A stretch of DNA of 64,000 nucleotides from Gemmatales bacterium (GTDB taxonomy: Bacteria; Planctomycetota; Planctomycetia; Gemmatales; HRBIN36), in the NCBI GenBank assembly GCA_025060195.1, contig JANXCQ010000022.1, positions 1-64,000 on the forward strand, written 5' to 3'. The translations under genes were made by a program, and so were the position numbers. Positions 50,995-60,254 of the stretch are shown here, piece by piece; the first letter of the stretch is position 1, and every line of letters starts with the position of its first letter. A model generated the notes under the pieces. The model was not told the DNA's origin. It made no database searches and saw nothing but the letters and a program-made list of their open reading frames with translations.

Positions 50995-52404
50995 ATGCCC
51001 ATCCGCAGTTACGAAGACGCCCTGGCCTTCTGGTTTGGTCGCATCAATTACGAACAAACTGGAATGCCCAGCGACTTACGGGCTTTGAAACTTGAACGGA
51101 TGCAAGCCCTGCTGGCCCGGCTGGGACAACCGCAACAACGACTCCGGATTGTGCACATTGCAGGCAGCAAGGGCAAAGGCTCCACGGCCGCCATGCTGGC
51201 CTCCGTGTTGCAAGCGGCAGGCTACCGTACTGGGCTATTCACCTCCCCCCATCTTTGCCGCGTCGAGGAGCGCGTCCAAATCAATGGTCAAGCCATCACG
51301 CCCAGCGAACTGACGCACCTGATGCGCGAAATCGAGAACGCGTGTACTTCCGTCGAAGCCGCGGGACACGGGCCGCCTACCTTCTTCGAGATTATCACCG
51401 CTCTAGGCTGGCTCCACTTTGAGCGTCGCCGCGTCGAGTGGGCCGTGATTGAAGTCGGCCTGGGCGGGCGCTTCGATTCGACCAATGTCTGCCGACCTCG
51501 CGTCGCCGTCATCACCAGTATCAGCCTCGACCACGTGCAACAACTCGGGCCGACTCTGGCACACATCGCTCGCGAAAAGGCCGGCATCATCAAGCCCGGC
51601 ATCCCCGTGATTAGCGGGGTGACTGAACCGGAACCCGCCCAGGTCATCCGCCACATCGCCCACCAACACCACGCGCCGCTCCGTGAGTTGGGCACCCACT
51701 TTGACTACGAGTATTTCCCAGGCCGCTACACGCCTGAGACGTGGTACTGGCCTCGCTTACGCTACACGACCCGCAAAGCGCCCATGGCTTCCTATAACGG
51801 AAGCTGGGCCGCCGCCCGCGACTACACACTCAACTTGTGGGGCCGACATCAGGCCGCCAACGCCGCCGTCGCTCTCGCCGTCGTGGATTGCCTGCGCGAA
51901 CAAGGCGTCGTTATTCCCGAAACCGCATTAGTCGAAGGCTTGCGCAGCGTTCGTTGGCCCGCTCGCATAGAAGTGGTGCGAAACCGACCCGTAACCATCC
52001 TTGACTGCGCCCACAATCGCGCCTCCATGGCCGCCTTAGTGCAAACGCTACGCGACAGTTTTACCTGGCGTCGGCTCCTGGTCATTCTCGGTTGCTCCCG
52101 CGACAAGGACATCCCCGGTATGCTCGCGGAATTGGCCCCAGTTGTTGATGCCATCTACCTCACTCGCTACTCCGCCAGCCCGCGCGCCGCCGACCCTCAC
52201 GAACTCGCTCAACACTGGCCCGGCCACGCCCCTTGCTACGTTTATCCAAGTCCCGAGCAAGCCTGGAAGGCTGCTTGCTCGGCGGCAGAAGCAAACGATC
52301 TCATCTGCATCACCGGCTCCGTCTTCCTTGCAGGCGAACTCCGCCCCATCATTACAACAGCACCCCTCGCCACACGCCCCGCCACGGAACCCGCACAAAC
52401 CTGA
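50995..52404 (+). CDS. folC: folylpolyglutamate synthase / dihydrofolate synthase
   Basis: Adds glutamate to folates. The 469-residue ligase has the P-loop HIAGSKGKGSTAAMLA, TGLFTSPHLCRVEERVQING, EVGLGGRFDSTNV and ITSISLDHVQQLGPTLAHIAREKAGII. The LNLWGRHQAANAAVALAVVDCLREQG segment starts the domain that binds the C-terminal half, which includes ILDCAHNRASMAAL. FolC also makes dihydrofolate from dihydropteroate in many bacteria. It starts about 90 bp after the HAD gene on the same strand. ThyX in this window depends on the folate pool. Confidence 0.93.
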   Translation: MPIRSYEDALAFWFGRINYEQTGMPSDLRALKLERMQALLARLGQPQQRLRIVHIAGSKGKGSTAAMLASVLQAAGYRTGLFTSPHLCRVEERVQINGQAITPSELTHLMREIENACTSVEAAGHGPPTFFEIITALGWLHFERRRVEWAVIEVGLGGRFDSTNVCRPRVAVITSISLDHVQQLGPTLAHIAREKAGIIKPGIPVISGVTEPEPAQVIRHIAHQHHAPLRELGTHFDYEYFPGRYTPETWYWPRLRYTTRKAPMASYNGSWAAARDYTLNLWGRHQAANAAVALAVVDCLREQGVVIPETALVEGLRSVRWPARIEVVRNRPVTILDCAHNRASMAALVQTLRDSFTWRRLLVILGCSRDKDIPGMLAELAPVVDAIYLTRYSASPRAADPHELAQHWPGHAPCYVYPSPEQAWKAACSAAEANDLICITGSVFLAGELRPIITTAPLATRPATEPAQT

Positions 52405-52588
52405 CCCTGGCGGAATCCCGACTCCCTGGTCGGAATGGCGCGCTAATCCGACGGCACATCCACTCCGTTATAGGCTAAACTTGTTTACGGCCAAGATAAC
52501 AGTGAGGCGCAGCCTGGGCCAATTCCCAACCGCAGACTGCTTTGGCAAGCACGCCTAATTCTCAACCGCCGAGCACCGGGAACTGTAT

Positions 52589-53041
52589 ATGTGGCACACG
52601 CTCCTCGAAAAAATCCAGCATGAGGACCTGAGCAGCCTGACGCTTAGTCTCGACAACGGCAGCGCAGTATCCGTGCAACAAATCCTGAGGGTTAGCGAAT
52701 CCTTTGTGATTGTGCGGGGACGATGGGCTGGCTCCTCAGAATCCGGCTGGACATTCGTGCTGCCCCTGACACGCATCGTAGCCGTGTGCTTCCCCCGAGA
52801 TACTCCCGCTTGGCTCACCGACCGCCCGCCCCCAGAAGCAGTTCCATCCGAACAAGCTCCCCAGCCCAGATTGCCCCCGCAAGCACCGACCGACGAATCT
52901 CCAGCGCCACCTCCCCAAGAAGCAGCCGAGGCCTTGCCACCGCCGCCTTCCCTCGATCCCGCCGCAGCGCAACCTTCCTTAGCGGAACGACTCCACGCGC
53001 TCCGTCAACGCCTCCGCCAACGTCTGCAGCCATCTTCGTAG
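52589..53041 (+). CDS. hypothetical protein with Pro-rich tail
   Basis: A 150-residue protein. Residues 1-75 form a compact beta-like domain (LTLSLDNGSAVSVQQILRVSESFVIVRG, RIVAVCFPRD), which has the look of a small Sm- or PH-like barrel. Residues 76-125 are Pro/Ala/Gln-rich and disordered, and the last 25 are a basic helix (LHALRQRLRQRLQ). No signal. It may be soluble and bind a partner by its tail. No family recognised. Confidence 0.65.
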   Translation: MWHTLLEKIQHEDLSSLTLSLDNGSAVSVQQILRVSESFVIVRGRWAGSSESGWTFVLPLTRIVAVCFPRDTPAWLTDRPPPEAVPSEQAPQPRLPPQAPTDESPAPPPQEAAEALPPPPSLDPAAAQPSLAERLHALRQRLRQRLQPSS

Positions 53042-53356
53042 GAATCTCAGTAACCAGCCTTATCCGCTCTGAGCAACTCCCGCCCGTTCCTTATGCAACA
53101 ATAAGGGTACCAGGCGAATGCTAATCCCTCCTCTCTGGCGATGGTAGGTCAATGGACGCGGCTGTTGATCTGCAAACGGGTTCCTGGGCGCAGGCTAATC
53201 GCTTATTAAGCAAGCATCACTGACTAAGCAATCATTCGTTATTAGCTTGCTAGCCCCACGAATAAATAATCTCGACTACGCCCTCTACGCAAACTGATCG
53301 CTATACTCCCTATAATTCCCTATGCCCTTCCAATCTTAGTCGGCTGGTAACCCCTT
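53042..53356. other. gene-free stretch with a possible -10 element
   Basis: No coding frame. A perfect TATAAT at 53311-53316 lies 41 bp before the DUF72 gene start but has no good -35. GCTTATTAAGCAAGC at about 53199 is an imperfect palindrome of unknown meaning. Confidence 0.35.
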
Positions 53357-54172
53357 ATGATCGAAACCTGGATCGGTACCTCAGGATATTCGTATCCCGA
53401 TTGGGTGGGACCATTTTATCCGCCTGGAACCCCCTCCAGCCGCATGTTCGCCTATTACAGCCAGCATTTCCCCCTCACTGAGCTGAACTATACTTTTTAT
53501 CGTGTGCCCACGCCACGGGAGTTAGTGCACTTAGTCGAAAAAGCGCCGACCGGCTTTCGCTTTATCGTTAAGCTCTATCAATCGGTCACGCACGAACAAA
53601 AGCAGGACGATGTCCCCGCTTTGCAGGAAGCACTGACTGCCATGCAGCAAACCGGCGCCCTCTTAGCCGTCCTCGCCCAATTCCCCGAACGCTTTCATAA
53701 CACCCAGCCCAACCGCGCCTGGCTGGAACAGTTAGCTCAGTGGTTCGGGGCTTACACCTTAGCTATTGAATTTCGCCACCGCTCCTGGGATCGCTCCAGC
53801 ATTCGCCGCTGGCTACGGGAACTTAGTATCTTACAAGTCTCCGTGGATGTTCCCGCTTTACCCACTATATTCCCCACTAAGCTCGTGCTGACTGATTCAA
53901 CCCTCTATATTCGGCTCCATTCCCGCCGGGCTGAAACCTGGTATGCGGATGACAAGGCCCGTTACGATTATCTCTATAATGATGAAGAATTGGCGGAATG
54001 GATCGAAGCGATGCGTCAGGCACGTCCTCGCAGAGCTTGGATTCTTTTCAATAACTGCCAACGCGGTCAAGCCGCCATCAACGCCCGACGCATGGAGGAA
54101 CTCCTACGTCATTTCCCTAAAGACTTCCACCTGATCACCCCGCCCGTTTCAAAAACCGGCCTCTTTGATTGA
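53357..54172 (+). CDS. DUF72 (YecE-like) protein
   Basis: A 271-residue TIM-barrel-like protein. WIGTSGYSYPDWVGPFYPPGTPSSRMFAYYSQHFPLTELNYTF... carries the family opening, with FRFIVKLYQSVTHE and LAIEFRHRSWDRSS following. The C-terminal WILFNNCQRGQAAINARRMEEL matches the FNNxxxGxAxxNA end motif. DUF72 proteins are conserved in bacteria and archaea but the reaction is unknown; a link with nucleic-acid metabolism has been proposed. It has a TATAAT 41 bp upstream and a DNA-repair-like gene 63 bp downstream. Confidence 0.9.
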   Translation: MIETWIGTSGYSYPDWVGPFYPPGTPSSRMFAYYSQHFPLTELNYTFYRVPTPRELVHLVEKAPTGFRFIVKLYQSVTHEQKQDDVPALQEALTAMQQTGALLAVLAQFPERFHNTQPNRAWLEQLAQWFGAYTLAIEFRHRSWDRSSIRRWLRELSILQVSVDVPALPTIFPTKLVLTDSTLYIRLHSRRAETWYADDKARYDYLYNDEELAEWIEAMRQARPRRAWILFNNCQRGQAAINARRMEELLRHFPKDFHLITPPVSKTGLFD

Positions 54173-54235
54173 GCTATTAACCTATCCCCAATATGAAGTA
54201 GTATCTTCCTTATATCTAAGCGAATTAGGCATCCT

Positions 54236-54616
54236 ATGCTGCGCCACCAGGAAGAACACCAGCCGAAACGCTTCGTTTTATTACATCATGATTGGCCTCA
54301 TCCCCATTATGATCTGATGCTGGAATGGCAAGGTGTCCTTAAGACATGGCGCACTGCCGAAATTCCTAAACCGGGCCTAAGTCTAACTATGGAAGCTATT
54401 GGCGACCATCGCCTGGCATATTTAGATTATGAGGGGCCCGTCGCGGGCAATCGCGGCACCGTCCGCGCTATCGATCGCGGCACTTATTATGGTGATCTCG
54501 GCGACTTATCTAAGCCAATCCTTATTGATTTCCGAGGAGACTTAGTCCAGGGCCGCTATGAATTGCGCCTAATCCAGGCCCCTTGGTGGCAACTGAACTT
54601 TCTGGCTAAGGAATAG
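54236..54616 (+). CDS. stand-alone LigD-type 3'-phosphoesterase domain protein
   Basis: A 126-residue protein consisting only of the LigD N-terminal-type phosphoesterase (PF13298) fold. RFVLLHHDWPHPHYDLMLE contains the metal-binding His pair and Asp. LAYLDYEGPV and YELRLIQAPWWQLNFLAK complete it. In LigD it removes 3'-phosphates and ribonucleotides at ends during non-homologous end joining. A stand-alone version suggests repair of DNA ends by a separate ligase. No Ku or ligase lies in the window; the DUF72 gene is adjacent. Confidence 0.85.
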   Translation: MLRHQEEHQPKRFVLLHHDWPHPHYDLMLEWQGVLKTWRTAEIPKPGLSLTMEAIGDHRLAYLDYEGPVAGNRGTVRAIDRGTYYGDLGDLSKPILIDFRGDLVQGRYELRLIQAPWWQLNFLAKE

Positions 54617-54765
54617 TAAAGATAACGCAGGGCAACCCTCGAAAACGACATTTAGAACCTCGGTAATGACTTAGTTGTATAGATAATGAATCACAATAAC
54701 CTCCCGCTTCCCATGGTAACATTTTCCCTTTGGCCTACCTGCTAAGGGAGCCAATACCAAAAAAC

Positions 54766-56358
54766 TTAGTCGGTGCGGGAAATCTGGTGCCGCAGCGGTT
54801 TGCCGGGTAACTTTTCCTGATATTTTCCCTCTGCAATAACAGGTTGGCCATTTATAAAAAGATAGATTACTCCCGTAGCGTACTGATGCGGTTTATCAAA
54901 AGTTGCACGGTCGCGAAACTGGGTGGGGTCGAACACCACGATATCGGCGTAATAACCGACCCGCAGATAACCCCGTTGTGGTAATCGAAGTATATCGGCG
55001 GGCAGACCAGTGGCCGACCGTATCGCCTGCTCTAAAGTGATGAGTTTGTCCTCCAGGGCATAGCGGCCGATCTTTCGCGGAAAGGTTCCATAATGGCGAG
55101 GATGAATCACGGCCGGCGACGGCGCCATGGCGCTCCCGTCGCTCGCGGTCGCCACCCATTCCTGACGCATAAACAGTCGAACGTCCTCTTCGTTCATACC
55201 GAAATTCACCACGGAGGCGCCACCGTTACGCTCGATTTCCAGCACAATATCTAACACCGGACGCTTCTGCTCGCGGGCTAGCTGCGCTAATGATTTGCCA
55301 TTCCATTCGGGCCGTTTACTATAGCTGGCGATGCGGATACTTTCCCCATGCTGATGTCTGCGGATGCTTTCTTCGATAGCCTTACGCATTTTGGGCCCGT
55401 GCTCCGCGTCCTCTAAGCGTTGGAGCATTTCCTTCTGGCTTCCCTCACGATAAATGGCAGGTATCAAGGTGGCTGCTAACGAGGTGCTGCTGGCTATATA
55501 GGGGTATTGATCGGCAGTAACGCGCAGACCCAGTTCGCGTGCCCGGCGAATTAAGTCAATCGCCTCGGCCGATTTCCCCCACGCCGCCCGGCCCGAGCAT
55601 TTGATATGAGATATATGCACGGGCAAGCCTGCTTTTTGACCAATAGTGATCGCTTCCTGCAGGGCCTCTAATAAGCCCGCCCCCTCATCCCGGATATGGC
55701 TGACATAAATACCTTGATAGCGCGCGACTACACGAGCCAAGGCGATAATTTCGTCGGTCTTAGCATAGCAACCCGGATTATAGATGAGACCCGTAGATAA
55801 TCCCCAAGCGCCTTCCTGCATGCCCCGCTCGACCAGTTCTTGCATGCGCTGCAACTCCTCGGCCGAGGGAGGGCGGTTCACGTTGCCCATGACGTGAGCA
55901 CGCAGGCTATTATGCGGAATCAGATGACAGACGTTCGTGCCCGCACCGTGTTTCTCAATTTCCGCATAATATGCAGCCACCTGGATAGGCCCGGATCCGC
56001 AATTACCTGTGACGATCGTGGTGACACCTTGATATAAATAATTGAGATTCGCGCGGGTGTTTTTCTGGCGGATGGAATTGTCACTATGAGTATGCAAGTC
56101 GATGAAGCCGGGAGCCACGACTAGGTTCCGCCCCTGGATTCTCTTAGTTCCTGCCTTCGCGGTGAGCTGGCCCATCGCCACGATGCGGTCTCCTTTGACG
56201 GCAACATCTTGCACTGTGGGCGGAGCCCCACTACCGTCATACACGGTTCCGCCGACGAGCACATAATCGGCTTCCACGTCGGCAACATTTTGTCCTAAGC
56301 TCCCGGTGCCTGCGAGCAGGCAGCCTAAGGCTATGCTCAGTGCGAGGCGAAGTTTCAT
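54766..56358 (-). CDS. secreted N-acyl-D-amino-acid deacylase-type amidohydrolase
   Basis: A 530-residue protein with a signal peptide (MKLRLALSIALGCLLAGTGSLGQ) and an amidohydrolase fold. It has the metal motif FIDLHTHSDNS, later His in LPVHISHIKCSG and ASDGSAMAPSP. The C-terminal beta part is GYYADIVVFDPTQFRD. Length and motifs match the D-aminoacylase (dan/yliM-type) family, which cleaves N-acyl-D-amino acids. It probably acts in the periplasm, feeding on D-amino acid derivatives such as cell wall debris. ATG 56358 is preceded by AAAGGAGC. It converges with the gene before it. Confidence 0.9.
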   Translation of the reverse strand: MKLRLALSIALGCLLAGTGSLGQNVADVEADYVLVGGTVYDGSGAPPTVQDVAVKGDRIVAMGQLTAKAGTKRIQGRNLVVAPGFIDLHTHSDNSIRQKNTRANLNYLYQGVTTIVTGNCGSGPIQVAAYYAEIEKHGAGTNVCHLIPHNSLRAHVMGNVNRPPSAEELQRMQELVERGMQEGAWGLSTGLIYNPGCYAKTDEIIALARVVARYQGIYVSHIRDEGAGLLEALQEAITIGQKAGLPVHISHIKCSGRAAWGKSAEAIDLIRRARELGLRVTADQYPYIASSTSLAATLIPAIYREGSQKEMLQRLEDAEHGPKMRKAIEESIRRHQHGESIRIASYSKRPEWNGKSLAQLAREQKRPVLDIVLEIERNGGASVVNFGMNEEDVRLFMRQEWVATASDGSAMAPSPAVIHPRHYGTFPRKIGRYALEDKLITLEQAIRSATGLPADILRLPQRGYLRVGYYADIVVFDPTQFRDRATFDKPHQYATGVIYLFINGQPVIAEGKYQEKLPGKPLRHQISRTD

Positions 56359-56559
56359 GGCCGGCTCCTTTGTTAGTCTTTGGAATGAAACCTCGTATTT
56401 CGTGGGATGCGCTTGACCCCGACGGGCGCATCGAGGGTTTTAGGTTTATCCTAATAGTGTGCGAGACGAAAACGAGAGAGGTGCCAGGCGGTAACGGGAT
56501 AGTTACAATGATGTCCTAGACAATTCTGCTCTAAGCTGTGAGCAGGAAGGAGGAAGCAC

Positions 56560-57429
56560 ATGTATCGTCGTCCAGCCGTAGCGCTTCTTGGGCTGATCTA
56601 CCTGGTTTCAGGCGTGTGGGGACAAGGGGCGGGCCGAGCGCCGGAGAGTAAGTCGGACGCCGCACCAAAGTCGGAAGAGCGACGCAAGACCAGTGCGACT
56701 GTTGAAGTCCAGGGGGTAGGTGTGGTACGGCTGCCTGCCGAGGGGGTACGTATTGTGATCACGTCGCACTTGCGGATGCCCCGAATCAAGGAAGCGCTGG
56801 AGGAGGACGCGCGTCTGGCTGCAAAACTGGAACAGGCGTGGCGCCAGCTCGGACTGGGCAATATGCAGATACGTACGATAGACCAGCAGTTCCAAGCCGT
56901 GCGAACGCCGGATCCGAATCAGCCCGCCCTGGATCTGCACGATTTGCCTGTGGTGGGTTACTCAGTGTGTCGGTCGTATATCGTCGAAATCAGCGATGTG
57001 CCGGCCGAGCAACTGCCCGAGGCGGCCGCTAAAGTGCAAAAGGTAGCCTTAGAGCATGGTGCAGTGCTAGGCACGTTGGTGTTGAATCATCCGCTCGGGA
57101 ACGTTATGCCGGGGCCGGGCGCTGGGGATTCGCCGGCGCCGTCGCCGATTACTTACTTTCGGCGCAACCCGGAGGAGGCCTATCAGCAAGCCTTGAAGCA
57201 AGCGAAAGACAACGCGTGGAAGAAGGTTCAGGCTTTGTATGGGGACGCAGTCCCGTTGCGCATGACTATCCAGGAGGTCAACTTGACGTCGCCCGATGCT
57301 CCAATTAGCTCGGCGGTGCCCCAGTTCGCTCTTCGAGCACCCTTGCCTGCGGGGCAGTTCTCACGCTTTGCCTCGGCAGCGCCAGAAGTCGAAATCGTTG
57401 CGGTGGTTCGTCTGATATGTGAATACTAA
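56560..57429 (+). CDS. secreted SIMPL (DUF541) domain protein
   Basis: A 289-residue protein with a signal peptide (ALLGLIYLVSGVWGQGAG). A Lys/Ser-rich linker to about residue 42 precedes the SIMPL domain (about 45-285): VEVQGVGVVRLPAEGVRIVI, VVGYSVCRSYIVEISD, YQQALKQAKDNAWKKVQALYG and VEIVAVVRLICEY. SIMPL proteins form rings in other bacteria; their function in envelopes is unclear. AGGAGG precedes the ATG by 8 bases. Divergent from the deacylase. Confidence 0.85.
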   Translation: MYRRPAVALLGLIYLVSGVWGQGAGRAPESKSDAAPKSEERRKTSATVEVQGVGVVRLPAEGVRIVITSHLRMPRIKEALEEDARLAAKLEQAWRQLGLGNMQIRTIDQQFQAVRTPDPNQPALDLHDLPVVGYSVCRSYIVEISDVPAEQLPEAAAKVQKVALEHGAVLGTLVLNHPLGNVMPGPGAGDSPAPSPITYFRRNPEEAYQQALKQAKDNAWKKVQALYGDAVPLRMTIQEVNLTSPDAPISSAVPQFALRAPLPAGQFSRFASAAPEVEIVAVVRLICEY

Positions 57430-57659
57430 GAACCATAATCATGCTTGCTCCGAGCCGGCCGTTATTCCGGTGAACCGCAGCTTACCTAGATGAAGCGCCG
57501 AGCTAAGGGCGCATGGGGTTAACCTATCGTCATAACACGGTTTAATCCCTGCCCTTGGAAATGTTGGCAAGCCAAAGCGCACAATCTATCAGCAGCCGCA
57601 TGACCGGCCCAGGAATATCAAATTTTGTCAACGGTTTGGCTGCACCTGAAGGCTCGAGT

Positions 57660-58343
57660 TTAATTGCGGCTGCGTAGGAGCATGAGGTGTCGGGAAAAGC
57701 GCTCTTTGAGATGGCGATGCACTTTCCGAAGCAGTTCGATATCGGAGTCGGTGATTTCGCGTTGCTGAATGATTAGGCCGTGCTTAGTGGCCAGTTCCTG
57801 CGCGGTATCGAGGAGCTTTTCGACAGCCTGGAGTTTGCGGTCTACCGCTTCGCCAGTGGTTTGCTCACCGAGGTCCCAGAATTTGCAGGCATCGGCAAAG
57901 GTCAGGTCAAAGGTTTGGCCGGTAACGAATTTATCCACTGCGGCAGCATCGAGCATATGGAGTAGCAATTTTTGTTGCTCGCGGGGCAGGCGTGACGACG
58001 CGGGTGTTTCCTCTTCAGGTTCTTGGCCTTCGAGAATGCGTTTGGCGATGCGCTGGCCGTCGCGGGAGAGGGAGTAAAGTTTTTGTCCGACCTTGGCCAG
58101 CCAACCGCGTTTGGCCAAGCCACGTTCTCCCATAATGGCCGAGAGCACACGGTTGGCGTCGGGGTATTGCTCGGCATATCCGCGCAAACCGAAAGCTTTG
58201 GGAAACTCTTTCCAGGCGGCCACGATGAGGTCTTCGGCGCTGAACGGCGAGTGGCCCTGTTGTTCGAGCTTCCAAGCCGCTAAGAGGATCATCTCCGGTA
58301 AGGTCAGGTTAGTGCGGTTGGAGTTGGGGACGGTGCGGATCAA
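57660..58343 (-). CDS. hypothetical protein, helical, possibly DNA-associated
   Basis: A 227-residue protein from TTG 58343, chosen because AAGGAAGGG lies 6-8 bases upstream. A GTG at 58424 in the same frame would overlap the MerR gene by 65 bp. It holds LTLPEMILLAAWKLEQQGHSPFSAEDLIVAAWKEFP (a winged-helix-like start), YPDANRVLSAIMGERGLAKRGWLAKVGQKLYSL, then a helical second half with LLHMLDAAAVDKFVTG and LRKVHRHLKERFSRHLMLLR. The first half resembles a DNA-binding or restriction-specificity helper fold, but no family is certain. It is downstream of MerR on the same strand. Confidence 0.6.
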   Translation of the reverse strand: MIRTVPNSNRTNLTLPEMILLAAWKLEQQGHSPFSAEDLIVAAWKEFPKAFGLRGYAEQYPDANRVLSAIMGERGLAKRGWLAKVGQKLYSLSRDGQRIAKRILEGQEPEEETPASSRLPREQQKLLLHMLDAAAVDKFVTGQTFDLTFADACKFWDLGEQTTGEAVDRKLQAVEKLLDTAQELATKHGLIIQQREITDSDIELLRKVHRHLKERFSRHLMLLRSRN

Positions 58344-58359
58344 GGCGAGGCCCTTCCTT

Positions 58360-58926
58360 TTAGGAGGCTGCCCTCCCGACAGCCGCGGAACCTTCCCGAA
58401 GTCCCTCCCGGGATGTGCGCACACGCTGGGCTGGGTCAGCGCTTTGTTTGCCAGTATCGCCTGCGTAGAACAGATTAGACACCTCTTCCGGATGTAGCCG
58501 CGCTACTTCACGCTGCACTTCACACGCTAAGCGACCAATGGGTACCAGGAATAACATCTGCCCACCTGCCAGAGTATCGACTACCTTGCGATCGCGACAG
58601 GCGCTGGTGGGATCGCTTGTCAATAGAAATACACTGTGGCCGTCGGTCAACAAGTTGAGGTTCGCCAATGGTTGTTCACATTGCGGATATACTTCCCGCA
58701 AATAGCGTAAGCATTGACGTATCTTTTGCAGACTGATCCCTTCGCGGCGTAACATGACCGCCGTTTTGATCGCCAGGATGTCCAAGAAGGAATAAACTCG
58801 GCGTGTCCCTTTACCGCGGGCTCGTGCGATCGAGGGGCGAATGAGATTGGTTCGGTCCCAGTGAATCAGTTGCTTGACCGTCGCCCCCGTGACCCGTGCC
58901 ACAGTATCTAACAGAAAGCCAGCCAT
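58360..58926 (-). CDS. MerR-family transcription regulator
   Basis: A 188-residue regulator. The N-terminal helix-turn-helix is MerR-type: FLLDTVARVTGATVKQLIHWDRTNLIRPS followed by RRVYSFLDILAIKTAVMLRREGISLQKIRQCL. The remaining part has no metal-binding Cys and an effector region of unknown ligand (SVFLLTSDPT and LFLVPIGRLACEV). ATG 58926 is supported by AAGGAA about six bases before it; an upstream ATG at 58989 would add 21 residues. It is divergent from xdhC, which it may control. Confidence 0.83.
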   Translation of the reverse strand: MAGFLLDTVARVTGATVKQLIHWDRTNLIRPSIARARGKGTRRVYSFLDILAIKTAVMLRREGISLQKIRQCLRYLREVYPQCEQPLANLNLLTDGHSVFLLTSDPTSACRDRKVVDTLAGGQMLFLVPIGRLACEVQREVARLHPEEVSNLFYAGDTGKQSADPAQRVRTSREGLREGSAAVGRAAS

Positions 58927-59138
58927 AATTTCCTTAAGGACATCCAAATGGCACTGATGGCATTTTAACGACCCACGTTGCTTCGGCAAGATAGCTTCGG
59001 CGATTTTATGGCTTGGAGTAGAAGTTGGCCACCAGGATTTTGCCCTTACGGGCTGGTTTTTCGGAGGGGACCGACGGTTTGCCGGGCCAGCGCACTAACT
59101 GTATGATGTAGTGTAAAACATTCGCTGAGGCTGAGGTG

Positions 59139-60254
59139 ATGCTGCGTGACGTGCTAGCTGCGACGGTGCGCGCCTTAGAAAGCGGCACGCCCGCAGTATT
59201 ATGTACCTTAGTGGAGACGCGTGGCTCGACGCCGCAGAAACCTGGCGCGGCCATGCTCGTGTTTCCCGATGGGCGGCAAGTAGGCACATTAGGAGGCGGG
59301 TGTGTCGAGGCGGAGGTCAAACAACGTGCCTGCCGGTGCACGGATCCGCATCGGCCCGAGTTGTTGGTCTTCCATCTGGATCATGATTACGGTTGGGACG
59401 ACGGACTGATTTGTGGTGGCCGCATGACCATCGCTGTCCAACCGTTGGTGGGCGACGGGTTCGGCTCGTCAGCGCTGCATGACTATTTCCGTCGCGTCCA
59501 GGAACATTTGGGCCAAGGGTTCGGAGGGTTGGAAGTGATCGCGCTGCAAGGACGAGACGGTTTTTCCGCAGGGGCGCGTTGGTTGTTGGATGCAGAACAC
59601 CGTGTGCTGGCGCAGCTTCATGCCCAGACCTTACCGGCAGCGCTGCTGCCCCTGCTGCCACGTTTGGAACCGCTGCCGCGGCCGCAAAGTCGGGACGGTT
59701 TCGCGATCTTACCCATCGCGCCGCGGATTCGCTTACTTATCGTTGGTGCGGGACACGTAGGCCAGGCCGTGGCACGTCTGGCCCACGAAGCGGACTTTGC
59801 CGTCTGGGTGCTGGACGACCGCGAGGCTTACGCGAACCGCGAGCGTTTCCCGAATGCCGAGCGGATTCTCGTCGGGCCGTTAGATCAGGTGCTAGAGCAA
59901 TTGCTGCCCCAGGACATTACGCCGCATACCTACTGTCTGATCGTCACGCGTGGGCATCAGCACGACGAGCAAGCCCTTTACTATCTGGCGCCCAGCCGTG
60001 CTGCCTACGTGGGCATGATCGGCAGCCGACGCAAGATTCGTCTGATTTTCGAGGACTTGCTCGCGCGGGGCGTGGCCGAGCCAGCGTTACGCCGTGTCAA
60101 GGCACCGATTGGCATAAACATCGGCTCGCAGACGGTCGTGGAGATCGCCATCAGCGTCGTGGCCGAACTCATTGCCTTTCGCAATCTGGGACCCGCGGAA
60201 GCGGAGAAACTACGCCACTTCGAGCCTGTTTGGCCCATGGGGACATCCTCATGA
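59139..60254 (+). CDS. xdhC: XdhC/CoxI-family molybdenum-enzyme maturation factor
   Basis: XdhC proteins bind molybdenum cofactor, protect it and pass it, after sulfuration, to xanthine dehydrogenase-type enzymes. The 371 residues have the XdhC_CoxI domain (about 10-80: VLCTLVETRGSTPQKPGAAMLVF, VGTLGGGCVEAEVKQ) and a Rossmann C-domain (about 190-330: IRLLIVGAGHVGQAVARLAHEADF, YCLIVTRGHQHDEQAL, YVGMIGSRRKIRLIF). GTG 59136 and ATG 59139 are both possible; ATG is preferred. It overlaps the MobA-like gene by 4 bp. No hydrolase subunits lie in the window. Confidence 0.9.
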   Translation: MLRDVLAATVRALESGTPAVLCTLVETRGSTPQKPGAAMLVFPDGRQVGTLGGGCVEAEVKQRACRCTDPHRPELLVFHLDHDYGWDDGLICGGRMTIAVQPLVGDGFGSSALHDYFRRVQEHLGQGFGGLEVIALQGRDGFSAGARWLLDAEHRVLAQLHAQTLPAALLPLLPRLEPLPRPQSRDGFAILPIAPRIRLLIVGAGHVGQAVARLAHEADFAVWVLDDREAYANRERFPNAERILVGPLDQVLEQLLPQDITPHTYCLIVTRGHQHDEQALYYLAPSRAAYVGMIGSRRKIRLIFEDLLARGVAEPALRRVKAPIGINIGSQTVVEIAISVVAELIAFRNLGPAEAEKLRHFEPVWPMGTSS

